A stretch of 51,564 nt of DNA from Lachnospiraceae bacterium (GTDB taxonomy: Bacteria > Bacillota > Clostridia > Lachnospirales > Lachnospiraceae): positions 1 through 51,564 of the forward strand of contig JAGALK010000133.1 of the NCBI GenBank assembly GCA_017625255.1, in the 5' to 3' direction. The notes under the pieces were generated by a model that did no database searches, was not told the origin of the DNA, and worked only from the letters and a program-made list of their open reading frames with translations. The position numbers were made by a program, and so were the translations under genes. Every line of letters starts with the position of its first letter. Positions within the stretch are counted from its first letter, which is position 1. This document shows, in pieces, positions 1 to 7,486 of this stretch.

Positions 1-57
1 GTCAATGAAGCGGTTTGGTCACCGCAAGATAGAACATCAAGAAACTTCCTGATGTAA
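1..57 (+). CDS. possible C-terminal end of a gene running in from the left
   Basis: An open frame enters from the left edge and ends with TAA at 55-57, 19 bases before the first recombinase start. Only 18 codons are visible, so no family can be assigned. If real, it is the last gene of the element before the recombinases, in the same orientation and probably the same transcript. It could equally be non-coding leader sequence. Confidence 0.25.
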   Translation, partial: VNEAVWSPQDRTSRNFLM

Positions 58-76
58 AATTAAGGAGGTTGATTTG

Positions 77-1714
77 ATGTATCACAGAAATTCAGTTATA
101 GATGAACAATTCTACAAAGCTATTGCTTATTATCGTTTGTCCAAAGAAGATAGACGAAAGAGTGAAAGTGATAGTATCGCAAACCAGCGTAAGTTGGTCA
201 TGGATTTTATATCCGCTAATCCCAATATTACCCTTGTAAAAGAAGCCTATGATGATGGATATACCGGAACGAATTATGACAGACCGGGCTTTAAGAGTGT
301 TGTTGAAGCTCTTAAAAATGGCGAAGCCGATTGTGTTATTGTAAAGGATTTGTCTCGTTTGGGCAGAGAGTATATCGAAACAGGTAAATACATTGAAATG
401 ACATTCCCAGAAATGAATGTGCGTTTTATTGCAATCAATGATGATGTTGATACAAGTAATCGCAGTTATGGGGATGACTTGATGATTCCGTTTAAGAACC
501 TTATGAATGAAAACTATTGTCGAGAACTTTCTTATAAGTTAAGACGACAGTTTAAAATTCAGCGTGACAATGGAGAGTTTATCAATAACTTTGCTTCTTA
601 TGGTTATAGGAGAGATCCGCAAGATAAACATAAACTTGTGATTGATGAATGTGCCTCAGAGGTTGTAAAGGGAATCTTTGAAATGACAATTAAGGGGTTC
701 AGTCCTGATAGGATTGCAGCCTATTTGAATAAAAATGGAATTATGGCTCCGTATGAGTATAAAAGACAGACAAGTAATTATACTTCCGGCTTTAAAGGTG
801 CCGGCGAGAGCTTATGGAATCATGTGACTATTCGCAGAATGCTTGCAAATACCGTTTATATAGGAGAACTTGCACAAGGCAAAACTGCTACACCTTCTTT
901 TAAAATTAAGAAGGCTCGTACATTAAGCAGAGATATGTGGTCTATTGTTGAGAATAACCACGAAGCAATTATTGAGCCGGAAGTGTTTCAGACGGTTCAA
1001 AAAATTTTAAGTAGAGATATTCGTATATCTTCTAACGAACAGGTTGTTCAACCATTAGCCGGAGTGGTTTTCTGTGGAGATTGTGGCAGAGCAATGTGTA
1101 GGAGAAATGTAAAGAGGGGAAACAAAACCTTTCATTATTATTGGTGTGGTGCATATAAGCGTAAGCAGGGGTGTACTACCCATAATATTTCGCAGGAAAT
1201 GCTTGAAAAAGCAGTATTTGATAGTATTAAAAATCAGATAAATGTCATGGTGGAATTGGATGAGCTTGCAAATCAGATTGATGTGGGAGCAATTATGTCT
1301 TTAAAACTCAAAAGGATAGAATTGCTAATTACAGAAAAAGAGAATGAGAGAGACAAGCATCAGGACACATCTATGAAATTGTATGATTCTTATGTGGAAG
1401 AATTGATTTCCCGTGAGGAATATCGTTCCATGAAAGAAAAGTATGTTATGAAAATTAAAGAATGTGAAGCTGCCATTAAAGAATTAGAGGAGCAGCGTAG
1501 ACAGGTAATTGAGGATACACAGGGCTCTAATTCATGGATTTATCAGTTTATAAAATATAAGGATATGGATGAGTTGTCTCATGAAATAGTGGTTGCTTTG
1601 ATTGACCGTATTGATATTTATGAGGATAAAAGGATTCAAATTACCTTTAATTATAAAAATGAGTTTTTGGAATTGGTAAACAATGTGAATGAATTAAGGA
1701 AGGAGGTAAGCTGA
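77..1714 (+). CDS. large serine recombinase 1 of 3
   Basis: A large serine recombinase that cuts and rejoins DNA at attachment sites to integrate or excise a mobile element. The 545-residue protein has an N-terminal resolvase domain with the YYRLS motif (nucleophile Ser22), a central Recombinase domain, a Cys4 zinc ribbon (CGDCGRAM, then WCG and GC, roughly residues 333-370) and a C-terminal coiled coil rich in Lys/Glu. The start is ATG 77, 8 bases after AAGGAGG at 62-68; an in-frame TTG at 74 sits too close to it. One base separates its stop from the next recombinase. All catalytic parts look intact. Tandem triplets of this kind are known integration modules of Firmicute conjugative elements; which member catalyses and which assist cannot be told from sequence. 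Confidence 0.95.
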   Translation: MYHRNSVIDEQFYKAIAYYRLSKEDRRKSESDSIANQRKLVMDFISANPNITLVKEAYDDGYTGTNYDRPGFKSVVEALKNGEADCVIVKDLSRLGREYIETGKYIEMTFPEMNVRFIAINDDVDTSNRSYGDDLMIPFKNLMNENYCRELSYKLRRQFKIQRDNGEFINNFASYGYRRDPQDKHKLVIDECASEVVKGIFEMTIKGFSPDRIAAYLNKNGIMAPYEYKRQTSNYTSGFKGAGESLWNHVTIRRMLANTVYIGELAQGKTATPSFKIKKARTLSRDMWSIVENNHEAIIEPEVFQTVQKILSRDIRISSNEQVVQPLAGVVFCGDCGRAMCRRNVKRGNKTFHYYWCGAYKRKQGCTTHNISQEMLEKAVFDSIKNQINVMVELDELANQIDVGAIMSLKLKRIELLITEKENERDKHQDTSMKLYDSYVEELISREEYRSMKEKYVMKIKECEAAIKELEEQRRQVIEDTQGSNSWIYQFIKYKDMDELSHEIVVALIDRIDIYEDKRIQITFNYKNEFLELVNNVNELRKEVS

Positions 1715-1715
1715 T

Positions 1716-3437
1716 ATGGCGAGAAAGAGTAAATATAATCAGTCAGTCACAGAGGAAAATTCAGTTTTAAAACAACGAATTTATAAAGTTGGAGTATATC
1801 GAAGATTATCCGTAGAAGATGGAGAAGATGAAATTAACAATTCCATTGGAAATCAGAAAAAAATAGCCGATGACTATGTGCTGCATACTCCATTTCTTCA
1901 TATTGAAAAGTATTATGCTGATAATGGATACACCGGAATGAATTATAAAAGACCGGGATTTGAGGAAATGATGAATGATTTGTACAATGGTGTGATTGAT
2001 ACAATTCTGGTAAAAGATATTTCTCGTTTAGGGCGTCACTACATTCTGACAAGTGAATTGGTGGAAAAGGTATTTCCTTCTATGAAGATACGCCTTATTT
2101 GTATCAATGATAATTATGATAGTAATGAACCAAATGCTGACTCAGCCAGCCTACTTCTTCCTATCAAAATGATTATGAATGATAACTATGCGAAGGATTA
2201 TAGTAAAAAAATTCGTAGTAGTATCAATGCCAAAATGGGAAATGGCGAGTTTCTTCCATCAGCAGGCAGTATTCCATATGGATATATTCGTAATGCAGAG
2301 AAGGTTACTTTTGATATTGATGAAGAAACGGCACCTGTTGTACGAAGGATATTTGAAATGAGGGCGGCGGGTATGAGCTTTAATGAAATGGCTAAAGTGC
2401 TGAATGCTGAAGAAATACCGAGCCCCGGTAATATCCGCTACTTACGGGGTATTACAAAGAATGAAAAGTATGCTAAGTCAAATTGGATTAGAGGTACGAT
2501 TCGTAAAATAACCAATGATTTGGTTTATACCGGATGCAGGATACACGGCAGAGTGAAGCGTGACCGTTTGGATCAGAATAAAACAAGAAGAGGTCAGGAC
2601 GAATGGCAGATTATTGAAAATGCACATAATGCTATTATTTCTATGGAACTTTTTGAACAAGTAAAAGCTGTTAATGAGCAGGAAATCAAAAAAAGAGAAA
2701 CTTTTACGAAGCGTGAAGAAGTAGAAGATGATATGAGAGATGTTTTGCGTGATAAAGTTTTTTGTGGAGACTGTGGCAGTAGAATGTCTGGTAGAAAAGG
2801 TCTTGGCAGAAAGACATCCAATAATCCGGCATTTATATTCTTTGACTGTAATCAATATCATGATACGGGAAAGATGCAATGTAGTAGCCATTATATCCGG
2901 CAGGAAGATATTATGTCGGCTATATCCAGATGTCTTTATGGACATTTTAAAGCTGCGTTGGATTTTGAGTCACTTTTAGAGGAGGTTAAGAGGAAACCAA
3001 AAGTTGTCAGCTATCAGAGGCAGAATTTGGATTTGGTAGCCAGTCTGAGAGCAAAAGCTACACATTTAGAGGCTAAAAAAGAAAGAATGATTATTGATTT
3101 GGCGGAAGGTACTCTTGATAAAACAGAGTATGAGTTTATTCATAATCGTTTAGCAAATCAAATAAGTCAAATTCAAGTTGAACTTGAAGAAGCACAGAGA
3201 GCAACAAAAGAGCTTGAAAACATTGAAAAATCAGCTATTGAATGGATTGATATGCTAAAAAATCAGTGGTATCTAAAAGATGGTGACATTGACAAGAAGT
3301 TGATGGACTTATTGATAAACAAAATTATTGTGTATGATAAGAATACTATAAAAGTTGAAGTCAACTTTAGTGATCCTTTTGCTCCTTTGCAGGAATATAT
3401 AAAAAATGTGGAGGAGGTGCTTGCGGATGCTGTCTGA
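1716..3437 (+). CDS. large serine recombinase 2 of 3
   Basis: Second member of the triplet, 573 residues. Domains run as in its neighbour: resolvase domain with YRRLS (nucleophile Ser32) and DNGYTG, Recombinase domain, zinc ribbon beginning CGDCGSRM near residue 350 with a paired CNQYHDTGKMQC, and a long C-terminal coiled coil. The N-terminus is about ten residues longer than in recombinase 1. The start follows a GGAGG by seven bases and lies one base after the previous stop, and its own stop overlaps the start of recombinase 3, so the three are translationally coupled and probably made in similar amounts. The sequence differs clearly from members 1 and 3, so this is an old paralogous set rather than a recent duplication. 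Confidence 0.95.
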   Translation: MARKSKYNQSVTEENSVLKQRIYKVGVYRRLSVEDGEDEINNSIGNQKKIADDYVLHTPFLHIEKYYADNGYTGMNYKRPGFEEMMNDLYNGVIDTILVKDISRLGRHYILTSELVEKVFPSMKIRLICINDNYDSNEPNADSASLLLPIKMIMNDNYAKDYSKKIRSSINAKMGNGEFLPSAGSIPYGYIRNAEKVTFDIDEETAPVVRRIFEMRAAGMSFNEMAKVLNAEEIPSPGNIRYLRGITKNEKYAKSNWIRGTIRKITNDLVYTGCRIHGRVKRDRLDQNKTRRGQDEWQIIENAHNAIISMELFEQVKAVNEQEIKKRETFTKREEVEDDMRDVLRDKVFCGDCGSRMSGRKGLGRKTSNNPAFIFFDCNQYHDTGKMQCSSHYIRQEDIMSAISRCLYGHFKAALDFESLLEEVKRKPKVVSYQRQNLDLVASLRAKATHLEAKKERMIIDLAEGTLDKTEYEFIHNRLANQISQIQVELEEAQRATKELENIEKSAIEWIDMLKNQWYLKDGDIDKKLMDLLINKIIVYDKNTIKVEVNFSDPFAPLQEYIKNVEEVLADAV

Positions 3438-4998
3438 AAAAATGGATATATCGTATCTTAGATTGTCATTGGAAGATGATGATGTTGCAAGTGGAGATAC
3501 ATTGGAAAGTTGCAGTATTAGCTCGCAAAGACTTTGTATTAAGGAATATGTAAGAAGTAATGCAGATGTCCCAACCACATTAACTGAATTTGTTGATGAC
3601 GGATATTCCGGAACTTCAATGGATAGACCTGCGATGACCAGGATTATTCAATTAGTTACAATGAGAAGGGTACGAACCATTATTGTGAGAGATTTATCCC
3701 GATTTGCAAGAAATTATTTGGAAGCGGGGCATTATTTAGAATATGTCTTTCCTTCTTATGATGTCAGATTTATTTCTATCAATGATAATTATGATAGTGC
3801 AAAGATTAAATCTGGAGATCCGGCAGCTTTGCAGTTAGCTATCCGTAATCTTTTAAATGACTTATACAGTAAGGATATTTCAAGAAAGATTAAAAGTGCT
3901 GTAGATTTGAAAAAGCTAAATGGTGAGTATGTATATGGGCAGGCTCCGTATGGTTATAAGAAGGGAAAGCAGAAAAACACGATTGAGATTGATGAAGAAG
4001 CGGCGATTGTTGTTAGACGGATATTTCAGCTTGCTAAGCAAGGGGTTACAGTAACCCGGATTGCACAGAAAATGAATGAAGAAAAGGTTTTGACTCCGTC
4101 TGTGTACTTGGCTTCTGTTAGGGGAAAGTATAAAACAAGAGACTTTTGGACTTTTGAATCTGTACGAAATATTCTTATTAACCGTATTTATACAGGAGAT
4201 ACAGTTCCGTTTAAATCTCATGTCATTAGAATAGGAAGTAATCGTGTGAAGATGATACCGGAAGAAGAACAGATTGTTTTACCGGATACCCATGAAGCGA
4301 TTGTATCACGAGAAACCTATTATCAGGCAAGAAGTGTTATTAAATCTAACAAAAAGACAAAAACGGGAGCAGCTCCAAATGTGTTTTCGGGATATTTAGT
4401 ATGCGGCTGTTGTGGTAATAAATTGTCTAAGGGTAGACCAACCAATAAGAATTGGTTGTGTGCCACAGCAAGATATACTGAGGAAACAGAATGTAAGGAT
4501 ATTCGGCTTAATGAAGCGATGATGAAAGAAAAGTTGCTGTCAGCGGTACAGTTGCAATGTAATCTTGCAGATGCAAAACTGAAACATTCAAGAAATGAGC
4601 AGGATAAAACGCAGGAAGAAATAGATGGTTTATCTTGGGAGTTGAAACAGAAGCAGCGGAACTTGGATGAAAATGCTTCAAGGCTTATGGAATTATTGGA
4701 AGATTACTATGCAGGGAAACATTCTAAGGAAGATTTTCTTGCGAAAAAAGAAGAATTAAAAATTAAAAAGGATTTGCTGACAGAGAACATCCGAAGTATA
4801 GAGGAACAAATTTCTTTGTTAAAGGCAGACAAACGAAATCATCTTATGGTTGAGGATGAAGTGAGTAAGCTGAATAAGCATGGGCAAATTACAGAGATTG
4901 ATACTTATTTAATGAAGGAACTTGTTAAGGAAATACGAGTATATCCCGGTAATGCAGTACAAATCATCTGGAATTTTGCTGATACAATTACTGCCTAA
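3427..4998 (+). CDS. large serine recombinase 3 of 3
   Basis: Third member, 523 residues from ATG 3427. The chosen start lies 8 bases after AGGAGGT (3412-3418); an in-frame ATG at 3406 lies before that site and is unlikely. It overlaps the end of recombinase 2 by 11 bases. It shows the resolvase domain with YLRLS (nucleophile Ser14) and DDGYSGTS, the Recombinase domain, a zinc ribbon (CGCCGNKL, then CATARYTEETEC), and a C-terminal coiled coil. It is the last gene before the element end at about 5030-5068, which is the usual place for an integrase gene next to its attachment site. Confidence 0.95.
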   Translation: MLSEKMDISYLRLSLEDDDVASGDTLESCSISSQRLCIKEYVRSNADVPTTLTEFVDDGYSGTSMDRPAMTRIIQLVTMRRVRTIIVRDLSRFARNYLEAGHYLEYVFPSYDVRFISINDNYDSAKIKSGDPAALQLAIRNLLNDLYSKDISRKIKSAVDLKKLNGEYVYGQAPYGYKKGKQKNTIEIDEEAAIVVRRIFQLAKQGVTVTRIAQKMNEEKVLTPSVYLASVRGKYKTRDFWTFESVRNILINRIYTGDTVPFKSHVIRIGSNRVKMIPEEEQIVLPDTHEAIVSRETYYQARSVIKSNKKTKTGAAPNVFSGYLVCGCCGNKLSKGRPTNKNWLCATARYTEETECKDIRLNEAMMKEKLLSAVQLQCNLADAKLKHSRNEQDKTQEEIDGLSWELKQKQRNLDENASRLMELLEDYYAGKHSKEDFLAKKEELKIKKDLLTENIRSIEEQISLLKADKRNHLMVEDEVSKLNKHGQITEIDTYLMKELVKEIRVYPGNAVQIIWNFADTITA

Positions 4999-5029
4999 CT
5001 CCTTGAAATGAAAAAAATTAAAATTTTTT

Positions 5030-5076
5030 GAAAAAAGTGTTGCTCCCTACTTGACACGTGACTGTCGGGCAGTCCT
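5030..5076 (+). other. right end of the integrated element / attachment junction in spoIVB
   Basis: The sequence with TGTTGCTC and TACTTGACACG runs into codons of spoIVB that begin TCG GGC AGT CCT. A partial inverted repeat, GACA-N6-TGTC (5054-5067), is centred on the junction, as expected for a serine-recombinase site. A diverged copy of the same element-end sequence lies at 7249-7291. The exact crossover cannot be fixed without the left end, which is outside the window. Confidence 0.65.
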
Positions 5077-5184
5077 CTGGTGCAAAAGGGTAAAATTATT
5101 GGTGCGGTTACACATGTGTTTGTAAATGAACCAACCAGAGGGTATGGGATATTTATAGAAAATATGCTGGAAGCGGCAGAGTAG
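5065..5184 (+). pseudogene. spoIVB: 3' fragment of spoIVB (SpoIVB peptidase), cut at the active-site serine
   Basis: The open frame reads [10 protein letters not shown], then [11 protein letters not shown] and [13 protein letters not shown] before TAG. This matches the extreme C-terminus of SpoIVB, the S55-family serine peptidase secreted into the intermembrane space of the forespore to trigger SpoIVFB and sigma-K activation. In SpoIVB the catalytic serine lies in a Gly-Met-Ser-Gly-Ser-Pro motif, and the preserved part starts exactly there. The rest of the gene (PDZ and peptidase domains) must lie beyond the left edge, on the other side of the element. With the element in place the protein would lose its active-site region and C-terminus. 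Excision could restore the gene. Confidence 0.8.
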
Positions 5185-5356
5185 ATTTGTCCCTGTCTTT
5201 TTTGGCTTATATATGCTACAATAAAAAAAGTATTAATTAGGGAGGCACAATAGGAGTTTTGCATATATAAGAACTGGTCACGCACCTTTACAGTTTAAGC
5301 TGAAAGACCTACCGGTATTTTTTACGGATAAACAATGCTGGGAAATAATTCAAACT

Positions 5357-5680
5357 GTGATTGATGAAGATGGCTGTATTAGAAATTTCCCTGGGCTCAT
5401 TGAAGATAAACGGTGGATTGAAAAGAGAAGAGTTGGTACTTTCCCAGATGTAAGATACGAAGCTCAATTTTATACTTTAGAGAAACATGAGTATCTTATG
5501 TTATGGCTTATTCAACCGGATGGCTGGTACTGGATAGACGATGATGGTTTTGGGTTTTCCGGAGATTCTAGTATTATGCTCTATTCCGTTATGGATGTAA
5601 GTGGAAACTTTATGAAGAAATTTGAAATTTTCAGCATAGATAACACTCGATTCTGTCATGAATTCGATAAATATTTATAA
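5357..5680 (+). CDS. hypothetical protein, 5' end uncertain
   Basis: Not recognised. The 107-residue product from GTG 5357 is acidic and aromatic-rich, with no signal peptide or membrane segment. The open frame continues upstream to 5237 and reads like protein (QFKLKDLPVFFTDKQCWEII), and a GGGAGG lies at 5240-5245, yet no ATG, GTG or TTG in frame follows that site before 5357. Either initiation uses a rare codon or the original start has been lost and this is a decaying gene. It follows the spoIVB fragment by about 50 bases and ends before a strong bidirectional terminator. Confidence 0.55.
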   Translation: MIDEDGCIRNFPGLIEDKRWIEKRRVGTFPDVRYEAQFYTLEKHEYLMLWLIQPDGWYWIDDDGFGFSGDSSIMLYSVMDVSGNFMKKFEIFSIDNTRFCHEFDKYL

Positions 5681-5782
5681 GAGTGAAATATTCTGTGGCA
5701 TATCGCTTGTTTTGACTAAAAAATGTTGTCCATAATGTAAAATTCATTGGAGCGGTTGACCCGAAATAATGCAGGACAGGAG

Positions 5783-5826
5783 TAAAAGGCTACAATGCAA
5801 GCTTGCTTGCGTGAGTAGCCTTTTTA
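5783..5826. terminator. bidirectional intrinsic terminator
   Basis: A perfect 10-bp stem, AAAAGGCTAC with GTAGCCTTTT, encloses about 21 bases and is flanked by A and T runs on both sides. It can end transcription of the gene ending at 5680 and of leftward transcription from the gene at 6068-6841. A second small hairpin (GGCGA-N3-TCGCC, 5841-5853) follows. Confidence 0.7.
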
Positions 5827-5858
5827 CGAGTGGATTATGTGGCGAATGTCGCCATCCG

Positions 5859-6043
5859 GACTTATGTCATAGCTAATGGGTATATGCAGAAAAAAGTAAG
5901 CTTAATACCCATGTGGTTGTCAAAATTCTACATTTTCTATCTGCAAAAGTTGAAAATGGGTATCTGGAAGAAATGCTATTCTATATACCCACAAATACTG
6001 TAAGGTCTGGGTATAATAAGAAACTTATTTTCCATATGCCCAT
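5859..6043. repeat. ~185-bp direct repeat, copy A, with GGGTAT/ATACCC hairpins
   Basis: This non-coding stretch aligns over its full length with 6993-7172. Both begin GACTTATG, share AAAAAGTAAGC, AATACCCATG, TTGAAAATGGGTAT and TATATACCCACAAAT, and end in TTATTTTCCATAT followed by GCCCA or ACCCA. Each copy contains three consecutive imperfect inverted repeats of GGGTAT with ATACCC (or GCCC). The two copies flank the minus-strand gene 6068-6841 in the same orientation. No open frame is conserved between them. Confidence 0.75.
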
Positions 6044-6067
6044 TTCCATTAAATAAAATGAATTTTA

Positions 6068-6841
6068 TTACAAAAAATAATACTCAATAACTTTCATGAT
6101 TGTATCAACAGTTAATGGGTGTTTCTTTGTTTCATAGGTTGTAATTAAGTGGATAGATGGAATGATACCGTGACAGGTATATAGCTGCAATTTGGAATAG
6201 GCATTTTGAGAATAAGTGGGATTATCCATTAAGCCAAAGTGTTCCCAGTAATATATGTCTCCTGTTTGGGGATGACGAATGGTAAAATCGGGAAATAGAG
6301 TGATGTCATCCAAGTGTAGGGCACATTCATAGCGAAAAGGAATTTTATGCGTATATAAAAGCATATCAATGATGGATTCCGATTTGGAACGAACCAGATT
6401 ACCGGAAATACTTTTATGAATCAAATGTTCAGGATGTTTTTGGTTTTGTTCATAAGAAGAATTCTTCCAGTCAGATAATTCTTGAGACAATGGAGTGAAA
6501 TATGGAGCAAGTAATGCTTTGAATTCTGGATTATTTAGTAATGAGGTAGCTTTTGAAGTGTCAGAGTGATGATTTAAATAGTATTTAATAGCTCTTTTTT
6601 CTTGTAACAAGTCTTCCAGTAGAAGACTCAGATATTTTTTTTGTGCAAGTTGTTCCGCATACAACCTATCCTGTTTGGGTATGTATGTGTTACTATGTTC
6701 TGTACTTTGATACCATTTGTAGTGTTTACCATTACGGGCACAGATGAGATTACCGGATGGAAATTCCTTTATTTGATTCTTAATGGTTTGTATTCGAGTA
6801 TCAAGCTTTTGGTACTCTGAAAGCATGTGTGTGTAAATAAT
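6068..6841 (-). CDS. PD-(D/E)XK nuclease-like hypothetical protein, probable ATT start
   Basis: About 257 residues. The N-terminal half is helical and charged (a coiled-coil-like stretch up to the LAQKKYLSLLLEDLLQ region). The C-terminal half carries LVRSKSESIIDML, then YECALHLDDITLFPDFTI, YYWEHFG and a later SKLQLY. The order Glu, Pro-Asp-Phe, Trp-Glu-His, Lys suggests a PD-(D/E)XK nuclease fold; activity is not proven. A strong AAGGAGG (minus strand, 6854-6848) lies 6 bases before an ATT codon at 6841, whereas the first ATG (6826) is 21 bases away, so ATT may start translation. It is flanked by direct repeats 5859-6043 and 6993-7172, suggesting a mobile or duplicated module. No link to its neighbours is apparent. 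Confidence 0.7.
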   Translation of the reverse strand: MIYTHMLSEYQKLDTRIQTIKNQIKEFPSGNLICARNGKHYKWYQSTEHSNTYIPKQDRLYAEQLAQKKYLSLLLEDLLQEKRAIKYYLNHHSDTSKATSLLNNPEFKALLAPYFTPLSQELSDWKNSSYEQNQKHPEHLIHKSISGNLVRSKSESIIDMLLYTHKIPFRYECALHLDDITLFPDFTIRHPQTGDIYYWEHFGLMDNPTYSQNAYSKLQLYTCHGIIPSIHLITTYETKKHPLTVDTIMKVIEYYFL

Positions 6842-6992
6842 TGATGACCTCCTTGAGAACTTGATATGATAAAGAATGTAACTTGTGAGAATTAATTTTA
6901 TGTTTAATGGTATATTATAAGGAATTTTTTTAAGTGTCAATAGGAGATTGCAAAGCTAGTGAGAAATATATTTTTTGTTGGCGCTGTTTTCA

Positions 6993-7172
6993 GACTTATG
7001 TTTTGGGTATATATGAGAAAAAGTAAGCATAATACCCATGTAATCATCAAAATCCATCATTTGTCAATTCATAAAAATTGAAAATGGGTATCAGGAAGAG
7101 GAGTATATGATATATACCCACAAATATTAAGAAATAGGGGCATAATAAAATATTTATTTTCCATATACCCAA
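6993..7172. repeat. ~180-bp direct repeat, copy B
   Basis: This is the second copy of the repeat at 5859-6043, roughly 70-75% identical by eye, in the same orientation and displaced by about 1.13 kb. The three GGGTAT/ATACCC inverted repeats are kept although the intervening bases have drifted, for example GGGGCATAATAAA opposite GGGTATAATAAG. Retention of the pairing motifs despite divergence hints at a conserved structure. Confidence 0.75.
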
Positions 7173-7248
7173 TAAGCAATATGCATACCTGGTTGCCATC
7201 TTTTCTAATTGCGGTTTTATGTAATCGTGAATACTTTCCTGAAAAGGA

Positions 7249-7291
7249 GAAAAATGTTGCTCTTTACTTGACACGAAGGTGTCAGGAAGCA
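7249..7291. repeat. second copy of the element-end (att-like) sequence
   Basis: The TGTTGCTC, a TACTTGACACG and a TGTCAGGAAG here match TGTTGCTC, TACTTGACACG and TGTCGGGCAG at 5038-5072. The centre is a perfect dyad, TGACACGAAGGTGTCA (7268-7283), of the kind expected at a serine-recombinase crossover site. No recombinase gene accompanies it, so it is either a solo remnant of a related element or a secondary target site. Confidence 0.5.
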
Positions 7292-7349
7292 AAAGAAATG
7301 GATGAAGAAGCCAGATTATAACATTTGAATATAATGATGATGGAAGTGT

Positions 7350-7454
7350 ATGTATCAGGAACGATATGGTAAGTATCTGGATATTGTGGGTGGAAAGTTG
7401 ACTTTTAAGGATAAATCAGGCAGATTATTATGCAGGGTAACTCTCAGAATATAA
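7350..7454 (+). pseudogene. gene remnant of unknown origin
   Basis: A short open frame that reads like the end of a protein (ERYGKYLDIVGG, then KLTFKDKSGRLLCRVTLRI) stops with TAA at 7452-7454. A stop lies just upstream at 7338-7340, but neighbouring frames also look protein-like, as if frameshifted. No start with a ribosome site is present. I do not recognise the family. The stretch 6941-7486 otherwise holds only repeat copy B and the att-like copy. Confidence 0.3.
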
Positions 7455-7486
7455 GAGGGGGAAACAAATTGTATACCCCTCTATAT

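Noticed and set aside
4995..5285. Minus-strand open frame with [14 protein letters not shown], echoed by LPDTFVSSKEQHF at 7292-7047
   Set aside because: The similarity is explained by the duplicated element-end DNA, and the upstream part is antisense to spoIVB. Differences are not clearly concentrated at third codon positions.
7454..7482. Hairpin AGAGGGG/CCCCTCT after nspC as an intrinsic terminator
   Set aside because: The stem is good but no U-tract follows on the minus strand, so it is mentioned with nspC only.
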